This document shows positions 1 to 7,789 of a stretch of DNA of 60,085 nucleotides, piece after piece; positions within the stretch are counted from its first letter, which is position 1; the number at the start of each line of letters is the position of its first letter. The notes under the pieces were generated by a model. It saw only the letters and a program-made list of their open reading frames with translations. It was not told the origin of the DNA and searched no databases. The position numbers and the translations under genes were made by a program. Origin of the DNA: Bacillus piscicola (GTDB lineage: Bacteria; Bacillota; Bacilli; Bacillales; Marinococcaceae); the NCBI RefSeq assembly GCF_022458745.1, contig NZ_JAJJJF010000013.1, positions 1-60,085 of the forward strand, in the 5' to 3' direction.

Positions 1-31
1 CCATTCCGCCGCTCATTTCGGCGACTTTTTA

Positions 32-60
32 ATAATAACACCATTGACGGTGGACGTCAA
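32..60 (-). promoter_or_regulatory. Strong sigma-A promoter (proximal of a tandem pair) reading out of the window
   Basis: On the minus strand, TTGACG (55-60) is separated by exactly 17 bases from TATTAT (32-37). It is preceded by an A/T-rich tract resembling an UP element. Just downstream the minus strand reads AAGTCGCCG..CGGCGG, a GTCGC-type stem often found after Bacillus rRNA promoters. In B. subtilis an rrn operon follows pdaB at this locus. The target gene lies outside the window, so the rRNA assignment is inference. Confidence 0.65.
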
Positions 61-114
61 TATTTTTTTTAATCACCCTGTCGAAAAAGTGCTTTTCTCA
101 AAGGCGCATTTAAT

Positions 115-143
115 AATTTATCATCAAACAATAAAACAGTCAA
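115..143 (-). promoter_or_regulatory. Upstream sigma-A promoter of the tandem pair
   Basis: On the minus strand, TTGACT (138-143) and TAAATT (115-120) are separated by 17 bases. It lies about 85 bases upstream of the second promoter and faces the same way. Two stacked promoters without a gene between them is the classical P1/P2 arrangement of Bacillus rRNA operons. Confidence 0.6.
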
Positions 144-247
144 GGTTTTTTTGTAATTGTTTTCTCGAAGACATTACTGTTATCGCGGGCCTTTTTTTCA
201 TATTAGTTGGTAAAGGTGAATGTCTACTAAGTAAGGAAGTGCCCCTC

Positions 248-466
248 TTATTGATGCTTTAGCATATTTCTGAATGAACCAGCTTCATCAGGAGCTGCTA
301 TTCGTCGGTAAAGGCCAAATACAATTCTATATTTTTCTTTTATTACTTTTCTGACTGTTTCTTCCTCTTTTTCTTCTTCCAAGTCGACTAGCATTTCCTC
401 TAGTTCTTTCTTTAATGCATATTTAAGTTCTTGTGCTTCTTTTTCACTGATAAGTAAGCCAATCAT
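248..466 (-). CDS. Small charged protein of unknown function
   Basis: A 72-residue protein that I do not recognise. It starts with ATG behind a good AAGAAGG ribosome-binding site. The first half is a Glu/Lys-rich, probably helical stretch starting near residue 8, with an acidic run near residues 28-36. No signal peptide, membrane segment or metal motif is visible. It sits between pdaB, which is divergent, and the tandem promoters that leave the window, so it is an isolated gene. Its reading frame and ribosome-binding site make it plausible, but no function can be inferred beyond its position in a sporulation-gene neighbourhood. Confidence 0.6.
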   Translation of the reverse strand: MIGLLISEKEAQELKYALKKELEEMLVDLEEEKEEETVRKVIKEKYRIVFGLYRRIAAPDEAGSFRNMLKHQ

Positions 467-562
467 GATAAAGATGCCTTCTTTCTATACTAGAGTTAAC
501 ACTCATATCTTGTACTTGTCCGCATAAGTATATACTAAGGGATTCGGGGAGGAGGACGGATT

Positions 563-1324
563 GTGCCAAGAAAAGTATGGATCATACGCAGGAAAAGCAA
601 TATGTTTTATTTGTTTCTTATTCTCATAATTATTCTTACAGCAGGGGGAATTTCACTCAGTCAATCCTTAAAGCCTGTCTTTTCTACGAAAGAGGGGCCT
701 GCAGCTTTTTACCGGGCGGACATTGATGAAAAGAAAATAGCGGTTACGTTTAATATAAGTTGGGGAGAGGAACGAGCTTTGCCGATACTGGAGACATTAC
801 GAGAAAAACAAATAAAGGCAGCCTTTTTTATTTCTGGGGCCTGGGCTGAGCGTCATCCGGATATTGTGGAAGAGATTATGAAAGATGGACATACGATTGG
901 TAATCACGGTTTCCGTTACGAGCATTACCCGCGTTTGGAAGAAAAAGAAATTATTAGGGATTTGAATTTAAGTCATAAAAAAATTAAAGATGTTACACAA
1001 GAAGACGTCAAATATTTCCGTCCCCCTCATGGTGATTTTAATAAAGATGTCTTAGAATTAATTAGCCGTTTTGGTTATTCGGTCATCCATTGGAGTGCAG
1101 GGGGAAGTGATTTACAAAATCCCGGCGTGGATAACATTGTAAAAAATGTTACGAAAGAGGTAAAGCCTGGAGACGTTCTTCTCCTTCATGCCTCTGATTC
1201 GGCTAAACAGACCGGAGAAGCATTACCTGTCATTATTGATAAGCTTCAGGAAGACGGCTATGAATTTGTGGAATTAGAAGAGTTAATTTCACAAGCAGAA
1301 GGAAACGTAGAGGACATAGAATAG
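563..1324 (+). CDS. pdaB: PdaB-type polysaccharide deacetylase family sporulation protein
   Basis: The family is needed to keep spores stable late in sporulation and belongs to the NodB-fold deacetylases that act on cell-wall polymers. The start is GTG behind GGGGAGGAGGA. The N terminus (about residues 13-33) is an uncleaved-looking membrane anchor, followed by the deacetylase domain. Length (253 residues) matches B. subtilis PdaB (YbaN). Visible motifs are TFNISWG, HTIGNHGF, FRPPHG and LLLHASDS. The first-motif Asp is Asn here, and the second metal His of motif 2 is displaced, so the classical catalytic set is incomplete. The gene stands alone on the plus strand, convergent with kbaA, and ends in a hairpin terminator. 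Confidence 0.9.
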   Translation: MPRKVWIIRRKSNMFYLFLILIIILTAGGISLSQSLKPVFSTKEGPAAFYRADIDEKKIAVTFNISWGEERALPILETLREKQIKAAFFISGAWAERHPDIVEEIMKDGHTIGNHGFRYEHYPRLEEKEIIRDLNLSHKKIKDVTQEDVKYFRPPHGDFNKDVLELISRFGYSVIHWSAGGSDLQNPGVDNIVKNVTKEVKPGDVLLLHASDSAKQTGEALPVIIDKLQEDGYEFVELEELISQAEGNVEDIE

Positions 1325-1338
1325 TTTCTTTAATGGAG

Positions 1339-1370
1339 ACAGCAGCCAGTCCTTAGTGCTTGGCTGCTGT
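1339..1370 (+). terminator. Intrinsic terminator of pdaB, overlapping the 3' end of kbaA
   Basis: A 10-bp stem, ACAGCAGCCA (1339-1348) with TGGCTGCTGT (1361-1370), is followed by a T-rich tail. The right half lies inside the last codons of the convergent kbaA gene, so the hairpin doubles as coding sequence. Confidence 0.75.
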
Positions 1371-1976
1371 TTCTTTATTTTGCGGCGTGCCAGTCAAGCG
1401 GTGAAGCAGGAGCAGCTGCCATGTATTTGCTGCTAAAAGCGGAGCAAGATAAATCCAAAGCCATTTCGTTTCATTTACAGTCTCCACCGTCAACGCGGGG
1501 ACCCACTCAATAACGGTAACGACAAACATGAAAAACAGCGCAGGAATAAAAGTTTGCCGATTCGTCTCTTTCCGTTTCCAATACGCAATGGCAAGCGAGT
1601 ATATCAACAGCAAAACCGGCGTGATCATGTACCCCCATAACGTTTCCTCATCAGAAGCGAAAGCGATATATCGCAAGTAAATCAAATCAAATAATACAAA
1701 CAGCACTAACACCACTTGAACCCCGTTCCACAACCGCACGGAGCGAAATAAACCGAGGGCCAACCGGTGTACAGTCAGATAGGCAAAATAACCCATTTGT
1801 GCAATTAAACTTATCGCTGCACAGATACCAAACATCCAGATAGTTCCAAACAGGAAATTGAGAAATCCACGGCTAAAATACGTCTCTGTGTCTAGTGATA
1901 CGGCGATGATGGTGCCGCATACTGAACCTACTAACAATGTCGAGAAAAATAAATACACAAGCTTTCTAGCATTCAA
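1353..1976 (-). CDS. kbaA: KinB-signalling pathway activation membrane protein
   Basis: KbaA is a membrane protein that B. subtilis needs for activation of the KinB sensor kinase branch of the sporulation phosphorelay. The 207-residue product has about six hydrophobic segments (near 8-28, 38-62, 85-105, 115-132, 142-160 and 170-190) and no soluble domain. The chosen start is TTG with GGTGAGGAG ten bases upstream. Its position next to pdaB and gerD matches the B. subtilis order, which is the main support together with length and topology. It is transcribed alone, convergent with pdaB and divergent from gerD. Confidence 0.85.
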   Translation of the reverse strand: MNARKLVYLFFSTLLVGSVCGTIIAVSLDTETYFSRGFLNFLFGTIWMFGICAAISLIAQMGYFAYLTVHRLALGLFRSVRLWNGVQVVLVLFVLFDLIYLRYIAFASDEETLWGYMITPVLLLIYSLAIAYWKRKETNRQTFIPALFFMFVVTVIEWVPALTVETVNETKWLWIYLAPLLAANTWQLLLLHRLTGTPQNKETAAKH

Positions 1977-2066
1977 AGCAAATCGCGCTCCTCACCAAAC
2001 GTCATAAACCCTACCGTACCGATTTTACCAATCTACACTACAAAAAGCTACACATGCTCATCGTTG

Positions 2067-2096
2067 TGCATAATTTTTCACGATACCTGCACAATA
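2067..2096 (+). promoter_or_regulatory. Candidate forespore (sigma-G/F) promoter of gerD
   Basis: TGCATA (2067-2072), a 17-base gap and CACAATA (2090-2096) match the forespore consensus TGHATR / CATWHTA with one mismatch. It lies about 45 bases before the gerD start. gerD is known to be forespore-expressed in B. subtilis; the assignment here is by pattern only. Confidence 0.5.
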
Positions 2097-2140
2097 TAAT
2101 TAAGTAGAAGACGAGACTGGAAAGGAGCTCATTTCCAATT

Positions 2141-2740
2141 ATGCGTTATGTAAAGGTACTTTTCGCCGTTTTATTAAGTATGAGCTTTTTGTTCGGATGC
2201 GCTGCCCAAGCGGAGAAGGAAGGGGCATCTAAAGGGGATTACGAAGATACCAAGAAATTGCTGATAGATCTGCTGAAATCCGATGACGGTAAGCAGGCAA
2301 TTCGGGACATTTTAAGTGATGAGTCAATGAAAGAAAAAATCATCATGGACCAAGCCGTCATAAAAAAAACAATCACCAATACCCTAACATCCGAGAAAGG
2401 AAAAAAATTTTGGCAGGAAGTAATGCAAGACCCCGAGTTTACAAAAGCATTTGCAGAGAGCATGCAGAAAGAAAATGAAAAAATGCTTAAGGGACTAATG
2501 AAAGATCCAGAATATCAAGCAATGCTCATGGATGTGATGAAAGATCCAGAAATGGAAAAAGCGACATTGGAGTTATTAAAAAGCAAAGAATACCGTCAGC
2601 AAGTCATAACCATTATGACAGAGGCTTTTGAGAGTCCACATTTCACAGCCAAAATAAGCAAAGTTTTAGAACAAGTGGCAGAAAAACAAATGAAAAAAGA
2701 GGACGACAAACAAAAGCAAGAAGAAGAGTCAAAATCTTAA
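2141..2740 (+). CDS. gerD: Spore germination lipoprotein GerD
   Basis: GerD is an inner-spore-membrane lipoprotein that clusters nutrient germinant receptors into the germinosome. The 199-residue product has a lipoprotein signal peptide ending in LFGC, so Cys20 would be lipidated and anchored outside the membrane. The mature part is almost entirely helical and charged, with recurring KDPE segments (around residues 127-145) and a Lys/Glu-rich tail after residue 185. Length and architecture match the family. The start is ATG behind AAAGGAG. The gene is single, faces salA, and shares a bidirectional terminator with it. Confidence 0.93.
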   Translation: MRYVKVLFAVLLSMSFLFGCAAQAEKEGASKGDYEDTKKLLIDLLKSDDGKQAIRDILSDESMKEKIIMDQAVIKKTITNTLTSEKGKKFWQEVMQDPEFTKAFAESMQKENEKMLKGLMKDPEYQAMLMDVMKDPEMEKATLELLKSKEYRQQVITIMTEAFESPHFTAKISKVLEQVAEKQMKKEDDKQKQEEESKS

Positions 2741-2741
2741 A

Positions 2742-2770
2742 AAGGCACGGCAGTTGAACTGCCGTGCCTT
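2742..2770. terminator. Bidirectional terminator between gerD and salA
   Basis: A near-perfect 14-bp inverted repeat (AAGGCACGGCAGTT / AACTGCCGTGCCTT) sits two bases after the gerD stop and six bases from the salA stop. It is A-rich on the left and T-bearing on the right, so it can serve both convergent genes. Confidence 0.85.
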
Positions 2771-2776
2771 ATCTGC

Positions 2777-3826
2777 TTATTTCCCTGTCTTCTTAACAAT
2801 ATGTTCCGTAATACCTGCATATATTTCACCGATCGAATGGTCAGCAGCATATACAGATGGTGCAAAGTCTTCCTTATCGATCTCCGGTTGGCCAAGAGGA
2901 ACTTGTCCGAGCAAATCTGTCTTCAATTCTTCCGCTAATCGTTCTCCGCCGCCTTCACCAAAAACATATTCTTTCTCACCGGTAATTTTGCTTTCAAAAT
3001 ACGACATATTTTCAACAACGCCTAATATCTCATGGTTTGTTTTAATTGCCATAGCTCCAGCCCGGGCTGCTACAAATGCTGCTGTGGCGTGTGGGGTTGT
3101 TACGATTACTTCTTTACATTCAGGGAGCGTGCTATGGATATCCAGCGCTACATCACCCGTCCCAGGAGGCAAGTCCAACAACAAATAGTCAAGTTCTCCC
3201 CACTCTACTTCCGAGAAGAAGTTGTTCAGCATTTTGCCGAGCATCGGTCCCCGCCATACAACAGGGGCATTATCTTCAACAAAAAAGCCCATCGAGATTA
3301 CTTTCACACCAAATCGCTCAACAGGATAAATTTTTTCATCTTTGACGGTTGGGCGCGTTTCGATACCCATCATGTCCGGGATGCTGAATCCATAAATGTC
3401 TGCATCGATAATTCCGACTTTTTTACCCATTCTGGCAAGTGAAACAGCAACGTTCACTGTTACCGTTGATTTTCCGACCCCGCCTTTACCGCTTGCTATT
3501 GCTATAAATTCTGTATCATTTTCTTCGGAGAGAAGGGATGGCTGCTGTTTCGTTTTCGTGCCTCCGGCTTTTTCAATTTCTTCACTAGTTAATGTATCAA
3601 AACGGAGTCCGACAGACTCTGCCCCTGCTTCTTTCACTTCTTTAACTACTTGCTGTTGCAACTGCATTTGTTCCGCAGTACCAGTGCGGGCAAGCGCAAT
3701 TTTAATGCTGACATTATCTCCGTCTATCTTGAGCTCACGAATACCGCCAGTTTCTACGATATTCTTTTGAAGATCTGGATCTTTTATTTTCTTTAATGTT
3801 TCAATCAATTTTTCTTCCGTTACCAA
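2777..3826 (-). CDS. salA: Mrp/NBP35-type P-loop ATPase SalA (iron-sulfur carrier family)
   Basis: Two domains are visible: an N-terminal MIP18/DUF59 domain (residues 1-85) and a ParA/MinD-like Mrp ATPase. The deviant Walker A GKGGVGKST lies near residue 113, with DADIYG and DLPPGTGD following. Mrp proteins carry Fe-S clusters; in B. subtilis SalA (YbaL) also acts as a positive regulator of AprE by repressing scoC. I prefer the TTG at 3826 (MVTEEKLIETL) because GAGGACGG lies upstream of it and it matches the usual family N terminus. The longer frame starting with GTG at 3844 has no ribosome-binding site. The gene lies downstream of cwlD with an 82-base gap. Confidence 0.9.
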   Translation of the reverse strand: MVTEEKLIETLKKIKDPDLQKNIVETGGIRELKIDGDNVSIKIALARTGTAEQMQLQQQVVKEVKEAGAESVGLRFDTLTSEEIEKAGGTKTKQQPSLLSEENDTEFIAIASGKGGVGKSTVTVNVAVSLARMGKKVGIIDADIYGFSIPDMMGIETRPTVKDEKIYPVERFGVKVISMGFFVEDNAPVVWRGPMLGKMLNNFFSEVEWGELDYLLLDLPPGTGDVALDIHSTLPECKEVIVTTPHATAAFVAARAGAMAIKTNHEILGVVENMSYFESKITGEKEYVFGEGGGERLAEELKTDLLGQVPLGQPEIDKEDFAPSVYAADHSIGEIYAGITEHIVKKTGK

Positions 3827-3908
3827 TGTGTACACCGTCCTCACGCTACATAATTAATCTTAGTATAGCATACCTTGAAATGGTGTCTTTTTTCAAACGT
3901 GAGACCTT

Positions 3909-4619
3909 CTATTCTGTTTTTTCGTCTGCATAATAACGAAGCAGCCCACGGTATATCGAGAAGGAAATTTTATTTTGGTAATCGTCAGTCTCTAGTTGTG
4001 CAGCCTCGTTTGGGTTAGATAAGAACCCTATTTCAACAAGCACCCCGGGAATATCAGCTTGCTCTAAGATAAAAACATCCTTGATTGACTTCGCTTCACG
4101 CGTTGTATTTTCAAGGTTGTTACGTAACTCCTCTTGAATTAACTTTGCTGTGATTTCATTTACTGGAACGCGTGGATGGTAAAAAGTTTGTGCCCCGCTC
4201 CACTGGGTGGCAGCAATTGCATTAAGATGCAGGCTCACAAACATATCTCCGCCGCTTTCATTAATGATCTCTGCTCTTTTATGCAAATCTTTTGTTTTAC
4301 GCCTGCTGTATCCTTTTACGTCATCATCCGACAAGTCATAATCCCCTTCTCTTGTCATAAAAACAAGTGCCCCTGCTTCTTGTAAATAATCTCGAAGCTG
4401 CAAGCTCACTTTAAGGGCTATATCTTTTTCTAAAATACCACTTTTACTTGTGGCTCCACCATCGACCCCGCCGTGACCTGGGTCCAAAATGATTACTTTT
4501 CCTGACAGCGGAACATCCCAGTTCCCCATGGAACCTTCCGTAACATACTTATATTGAATAATGAAGGCGATTACTGCTAATACTGTGAGAAGAATGGCAA
4601 TTCCAAGCCATTTTTTCAT
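3909..4619 (-). CDS. cwlD: Germination-specific N-acetylmuramoyl-L-alanine amidase CwlD
   Basis: CwlD cleaves the peptide side chains from muramic acid during cortex formation, the first step toward muramic-delta-lactam, working with the deacetylase PdaA. The protein has an N-terminal membrane anchor (about residues 4-22) and an Amidase_3 domain with zinc-site motifs ILDPGHGG and SLHLNA and the catalytic Glu in VEIGFLSN. The start is ATG at 4619 behind AAAGGAG, giving 236 residues, one less than B. subtilis; an upstream in-frame ATG at 4643 lies before the ribosome-binding site and is rejected. It sits between ybaK and salA as in B. subtilis. Confidence 0.93.
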   Translation of the reverse strand: MKKWLGIAILLTVLAVIAFIIQYKYVTEGSMGNWDVPLSGKVIILDPGHGGVDGGATSKSGILEKDIALKVSLQLRDYLQEAGALVFMTREGDYDLSDDDVKGYSRRKTKDLHKRAEIINESGGDMFVSLHLNAIAATQWSGAQTFYHPRVPVNEITAKLIQEELRNNLENTTREAKSIKDVFILEQADIPGVLVEIGFLSNPNEAAQLETDDYQNKISFSIYRGLLRYYADEKTE

Positions 4620-4656
4620 ACAGGTCCGCTCCTTTGCTCCCATGCTTGTTCTTCTA

Positions 4657-4684
4657 TTTATATGAAGGAGCGGGCCGAATATTC
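4657..4684 (-). promoter_or_regulatory. Candidate mother-cell (sigma-E) promoter of cwlD
   Basis: On the minus strand GAATATT (78-84 of the 4600s) fits the sigma-E -35 KMATATT, and CATATAAA (4657-4664) resembles the -10 CATACAMT, with a 13-base gap that is one short of usual. It lies just before cwlD, which is sporulation-expressed in B. subtilis. Pattern match only. Confidence 0.4.
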
Positions 4685-4686
4685 TC

Positions 4687-5124
4687 TTATTGTAAGCCGA
4701 GTCGTTTTCGTCGGTACCCGGCCTCTAAGCCTTTTTTCCACCAAAAGGTTATATACTCTTCGACAGCACCTTTAATTTCTTCATCGCCTGCTTGTGGTCC
4801 TTCTACCCATCCGCTGATGAAGGTGTATAGTTCACTCGCAATACCGCCGATAATAACGACTGCGCGCAGCTTATACCGAAACGGCAAGGAGTTGTTTTCC
4901 ACGAACTTACTGAACTTTCCTCCCGATAAAAATGCCTCTAAGGCAAGATCCATACAAGCTTCTTCTAAGAAGGAGTACGAAAAATGAAAAGTAGTAAAAA
5001 CAGGTGTAAATATCTCCTTCGCTGTTAGCTGGATGTCATTTACACTAATCTCGCCGAGCAGTTTTTTTTCTTCTTCCCATTCCCTTTTAATGCGGTGTGG
5101 TTCTAAGGCAACAACAACCCCCAT
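4687..5124 (-). CDS. ybaK: DUF2521 family protein YbaK
   Basis: A 145-residue protein of unknown function conserved in Bacillaceae just upstream of cwlD. The central part, with the segments CMDLALEAFLSGGKF and YITFWWKKGLEAGYRRK, parallels B. subtilis YbaK (147 residues). No catalytic motif, signal peptide or membrane helix is obvious. I take the ATG at 5124, six to eight bases after GGAGGG; the frame can be extended to 5190 but without a ribosome-binding site. It is the first gene of the ybaK-cwlD-salA group and is divergent from the P450 gene. Confidence 0.8.
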   Translation of the reverse strand: MGVVVALEPHRIKREWEEEKKLLGEISVNDIQLTAKEIFTPVFTTFHFSYSFLEEACMDLALEAFLSGGKFSKFVENNSLPFRYKLRAVVIIGGIASELYTFISGWVEGPQAGDEEIKGAVEEYITFWWKKGLEAGYRRKRLGLQ

Positions 5125-5301
5125 CTCTTTTCCCTCCTTCAGTTGTAGTATGTGTGTCTCGTTTCCTGCCATACAGTTGTTGTTTACCAAGTGCGTACAA
5201 TTGCTTGTGTCATCGAAACTGGGAAAAATTTGAAAGATTCGTTTCTTTCATTTACGGGAAGGATGTAAAACAGAATCAAGATGAAAAGGAGTCGCTGATG
5301 A

Positions 5302-6564
5302 ATGGATTGGAATTCTTCTATCCCCCAAGACAAATCATTGGATAACACGTTAAACGTATTACGGGAAGGGTATTATTTCATTCCCCACAGGTGTCGTCAT
5401 TTACAGTCAGACATTTTTCAAACAAGACTGCTCGGCCAGAAGGTTTTTTGTATGAGTGGGAAGGATGCTGCCGCGTTTTTTTATGACAAAGCTTGGTTCA
5501 CAAGGAAAAAAGCTGCTCCAAAACGAGTCCAAAAAACCTTATTCGGTGTTAACGGTATTCAAACGATGGATGGATCGGCTCATGAACATCGCAAGCTTCT
5601 TTTTATGTCCCTCATGACAGAGGATCGCCTTACGATGCTTGACAATCTTGTTTACGCTCATTGGCAAGCACGTGTTGGTGAGTGGAAGAACAAAAAGGAT
5701 GTCATTCTTTTTAATGAAGCAGAGCAAGTTTTCTGTCAAGCTGCTTGCGATTGGGCGGGCGTTCCGATTCGAGAAGAAGAACTTCCAGAGCGGGCACGTG
5801 ATTTCTCCAACATGATTGATGCATTTGGCGCTGTCGGCCCGCGCCACTGGCAAGGACGAATCGCGCGCCAGCGAGCAGAAGCTTGGATTAGAAATGTGAT
5901 CAACGATATTCGCGACGGGCGATTAGGAACGACCGAAGACTCCGCTCTTTACAAAATGGCTTTTTATCGCGATACAGATGGACATTTCCTTTCTACCCAA
6001 CAAGCAGCGGTTGAATTAATTAATGTATTAAGACCAATTACCGCGATTGCGACCTTTCTAACATTCAGTGCCTTAGCCCTACATGATCACCCTGAGAGCC
6101 GTGAGATGCTTAAAACTGATGACAATGAGGCGTATTACAGGTTTGCTCAAGAAGTGCGCCGCTTTTATCCATTCGGGCCTTTCTTGGGCGCACGCGTACG
6201 CAGCGGCTTTATTTGGAATAACCGCACTTTTAAAAAAGGAACATTAGTGCTTCTTGACCTGTACGGAACAAACCACGACCCGCGCCTGTGGGAGCGCCCT
6301 AATGAATTTCAGCCAGATCGGTTTAAGGATTGGAACGGCGGCTTATTTGATCTGATTCCACAAGGAGGCGGAGATTACTATACGAATCACCGCTGTCCCG
6401 GAGAATGGGCTACCGTAGAAGCAATGAAAGCGAGCCTGCGCTTTTTGGTAAACGACATCCGCTATGACGTTCCTGTTCAGGACCTCCGTTACAGCATGAG
6501 CCGAATGCCAACACTTCCGAAAAGCAAGTTTATCATGACGAATGTTCAACCGAAAACGGAATAA
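5302..6564 (+). CDS. cypC: CYP152-family cytochrome P450 peroxygenase (fatty-acid hydroxylase)
   Basis: The 420-residue protein is clearly similar along its length to B. subtilis P450-BSbeta (CypC/YbdT), which uses hydrogen peroxide, without a reductase, to hydroxylate long-chain fatty acids at the alpha or beta carbon. The haem-ligand Cys365 lies in HRCPGE. The Arg244-Pro245 pair that binds the substrate carboxylate and replaces the usual acid-alcohol pair is present, as is Gln87 in GIQTMDG. These correspond to Cys363, Arg242-Pro243 and Gln85 of BSbeta. The start is ATG with AAAAGGAG ten bases upstream. The gene stands alone on the plus strand between ybaK and rpsI; B. subtilis has no P450 at this locus. 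No clear sigma-A promoter was found. Whether it yields alpha- or beta-hydroxy acids, or alkenes by decarboxylation, cannot be read from the sequence. Confidence 0.93.
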   Translation: MDWNSSIPQDKSLDNTLNVLREGYYFIPHRCRHLQSDIFQTRLLGQKVFCMSGKDAAAFFYDKAWFTRKKAAPKRVQKTLFGVNGIQTMDGSAHEHRKLLFMSLMTEDRLTMLDNLVYAHWQARVGEWKNKKDVILFNEAEQVFCQAACDWAGVPIREEELPERARDFSNMIDAFGAVGPRHWQGRIARQRAEAWIRNVINDIRDGRLGTTEDSALYKMAFYRDTDGHFLSTQQAAVELINVLRPITAIATFLTFSALALHDHPESREMLKTDDNEAYYRFAQEVRRFYPFGPFLGARVRSGFIWNNRTFKKGTLVLLDLYGTNHDPRLWERPNEFQPDRFKDWNGGLFDLIPQGGGDYYTNHRCPGEWATVEAMKASLRFLVNDIRYDVPVQDLRYSMSRMPTLPKSKFIMTNVQPKTE

Positions 6565-6623
6565 CAAACCGCCAATTCCTTTCCTCTTGAAGAGCTTTAA
6601 AAGTTTTTTAAGTAACAAAAAAG

Positions 6624-6656
6624 GCTCCTCTTCGATAATCGAAAAGGAGCTTTTTT
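6624..6656. terminator. Bidirectional terminator between cypC and rpsI
   Basis: The stem GCTCCT-C-TTCGA / TCGAA-A-AGGAGC (6624-6650) has one internal mismatch and is followed by six T on the plus strand. An A run on its left also gives a T tract for minus-strand transcripts. It separates the convergent P450 gene and rpsI. Confidence 0.85.
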
Positions 6657-6664
6657 CACGCCTA

Positions 6665-7057
6665 TTAACGTTTTGAGAACTGTGGTGCACGACGTGCAGA
6701 TTTGAGTCCATATTTCTTCCGTTCCTTCATCCGTGAATCACGAGTGAGGAAACCAGCTTCTTTAAGCGGCTTACGGAAATCAGGATCCGCTTCTAACAGA
6801 GCACGTGCTACACCGTGACGAATGGCGCCTGCCTGTCCGGTAAATCCTCCGCCTTTTACTGTCACTTTCAAATCGTACTGGCTTTCTGTGCCAGTTTCAT
6901 TTAAAGGTTGCTTGACAACAAGCTTTAATGTTTCCAAGTTAAAGTATTCATCGATATCACGATCGTTAATAGTAATTTTACCGTCGCCAGGTACAACGAA
7001 AACACGGGCGACAGAGTTTTTACGACGGCCGGTGCCGTAATATTGAACTTGTTCCAA
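6665..7057 (-). CDS. rpsI: 30S ribosomal protein S9
   Basis: S9 is a small-subunit protein whose C-terminal tail reaches the P-site tRNA. The 130-residue product has the usual beta-rich start ([16 protein letters not shown]) and ends in the conserved basic tail RRAPQFSKR, where the terminal Arg contacts the tRNA anticodon loop. It is the second gene of the rplM-rpsI operon, 20 bases after rplM, and is followed by the shared terminator. Confidence 0.97.
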   Translation of the reverse strand: MEQVQYYGTGRRKNSVARVFVVPGDGKITINDRDIDEYFNLETLKLVVKQPLNETGTESQYDLKVTVKGGGFTGQAGAIRHGVARALLEADPDFRKPLKEAGFLTRDSRMKERKKYGLKSARRAPQFSKR

Positions 7058-7077
7058 CTTAATTCCCTCCTTCTAAA

Positions 7078-7515
7078 TTAGCCGCGAAGTTCGTACTTCT
7101 CAGGCTGTTGTGCTTGATGCTTATGCTCCGGTCCTGCGTATACGTGTAATTTCTTAGCTTGCTGGCGTCCAAGCGGGCCTTTAGGAAGCATCCCTTTAAC
7201 AGCAAGTTCAATAACTTGCTCTGGCTTTTTCGCAAGCATTTCAGAAGCACGTGTTTCTTTCATACCGCCTGCATAACCGCTGTGACGATAATACATTTTG
7301 TCTTGAAGCTTGTTTCCAGTCAGTTTAATTTTCTCAGCATTTACGATAATAACGTTATCACCTGTGTCCAAGTGAGGTGTATATTGAGGCTTATGTTTGC
7401 CACGCAGAATAGCAGCTACTTCACTCGATAGACGGCCTAGTGTCTGACCCTCTGCATCGATTTCTAACCATTTACGCTCTATCTCGCTTGGCTTAGCCAT
7501 GTAGGTTGTACGCAT
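7078..7515 (-). CDS. rplM: 50S ribosomal protein L13
   Basis: L13 is an early-assembly large-subunit protein. The 145-residue form beginning [16 protein letters not shown] matches the family, with GGAGGGA just before the ATG at 7515; the longer open frame to 7626 lies in the leader and is not used. The motif [13 protein letters not shown] is seen here as [13 protein letters not shown]. It is co-transcribed with rpsI from its own promoter behind a leader of about 110 bases. Confidence 0.97.
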   Translation of the reverse strand: MRTTYMAKPSEIERKWLEIDAEGQTLGRLSSEVAAILRGKHKPQYTPHLDTGDNVIIVNAEKIKLTGNKLQDKMYYRHSGYAGGMKETRASEMLAKKPEQVIELAVKGMLPKGPLGRQQAKKLHVYAGPEHKHQAQQPEKYELRG

Positions 7516-7625
7516 GAGTGTCCCTCCTAATTCATGTATCTTTCCATTGTATCTATCTTTTTCATTACATTCACAATTTACGTTCATCATTTCCGTTCCC
7601 GGGGCTAGTGGGACGTGAAATGCCA
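7516..7625 (-). promoter_or_regulatory. rplM 5' leader, candidate L13-type autoregulatory leader
   Basis: About 110 bases lie between the rplM promoter and the coding region. Firmicute rplM-rpsI operons carry a small structured L13 leader, and this segment, with a GC-rich patch (CCCCGGGAACGG) near its 5' part, is in the right place. I did not verify the secondary structure. Confidence 0.45.
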
Positions 7626-7631
7626 AGTAAT

Positions 7632-7660
7632 ATCATATAACAGCACGGGAAGGATGTCAA
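7632..7660 (-). promoter_or_regulatory. Sigma-A promoter of rplM-rpsI
   Basis: On the minus strand, TTGACA (7655-7660), 17 bases, TATGAT (7632-7637). This is close to consensus and separates rplM-rpsI from the upstream ecf-truA operon. Confidence 0.8.
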
Positions 7661-7789
7661 TAAAAAGTACACTTCCGTATGTATCAAGTTTTTCTCTCAA
7701 TGGTTATGAGGACAATACTTTCAACACTTTGCTTTTACACATCTACACGACTTCCAATCGCTCTGGGCGGACGCTGACAGTGCCCTCTG

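Noticed and set aside
44-262. 72-codon plus-strand open frame at the left edge
   Set aside because: It has no ribosome-binding site, its composition is unlike a protein, and it overlaps the two outward promoters.
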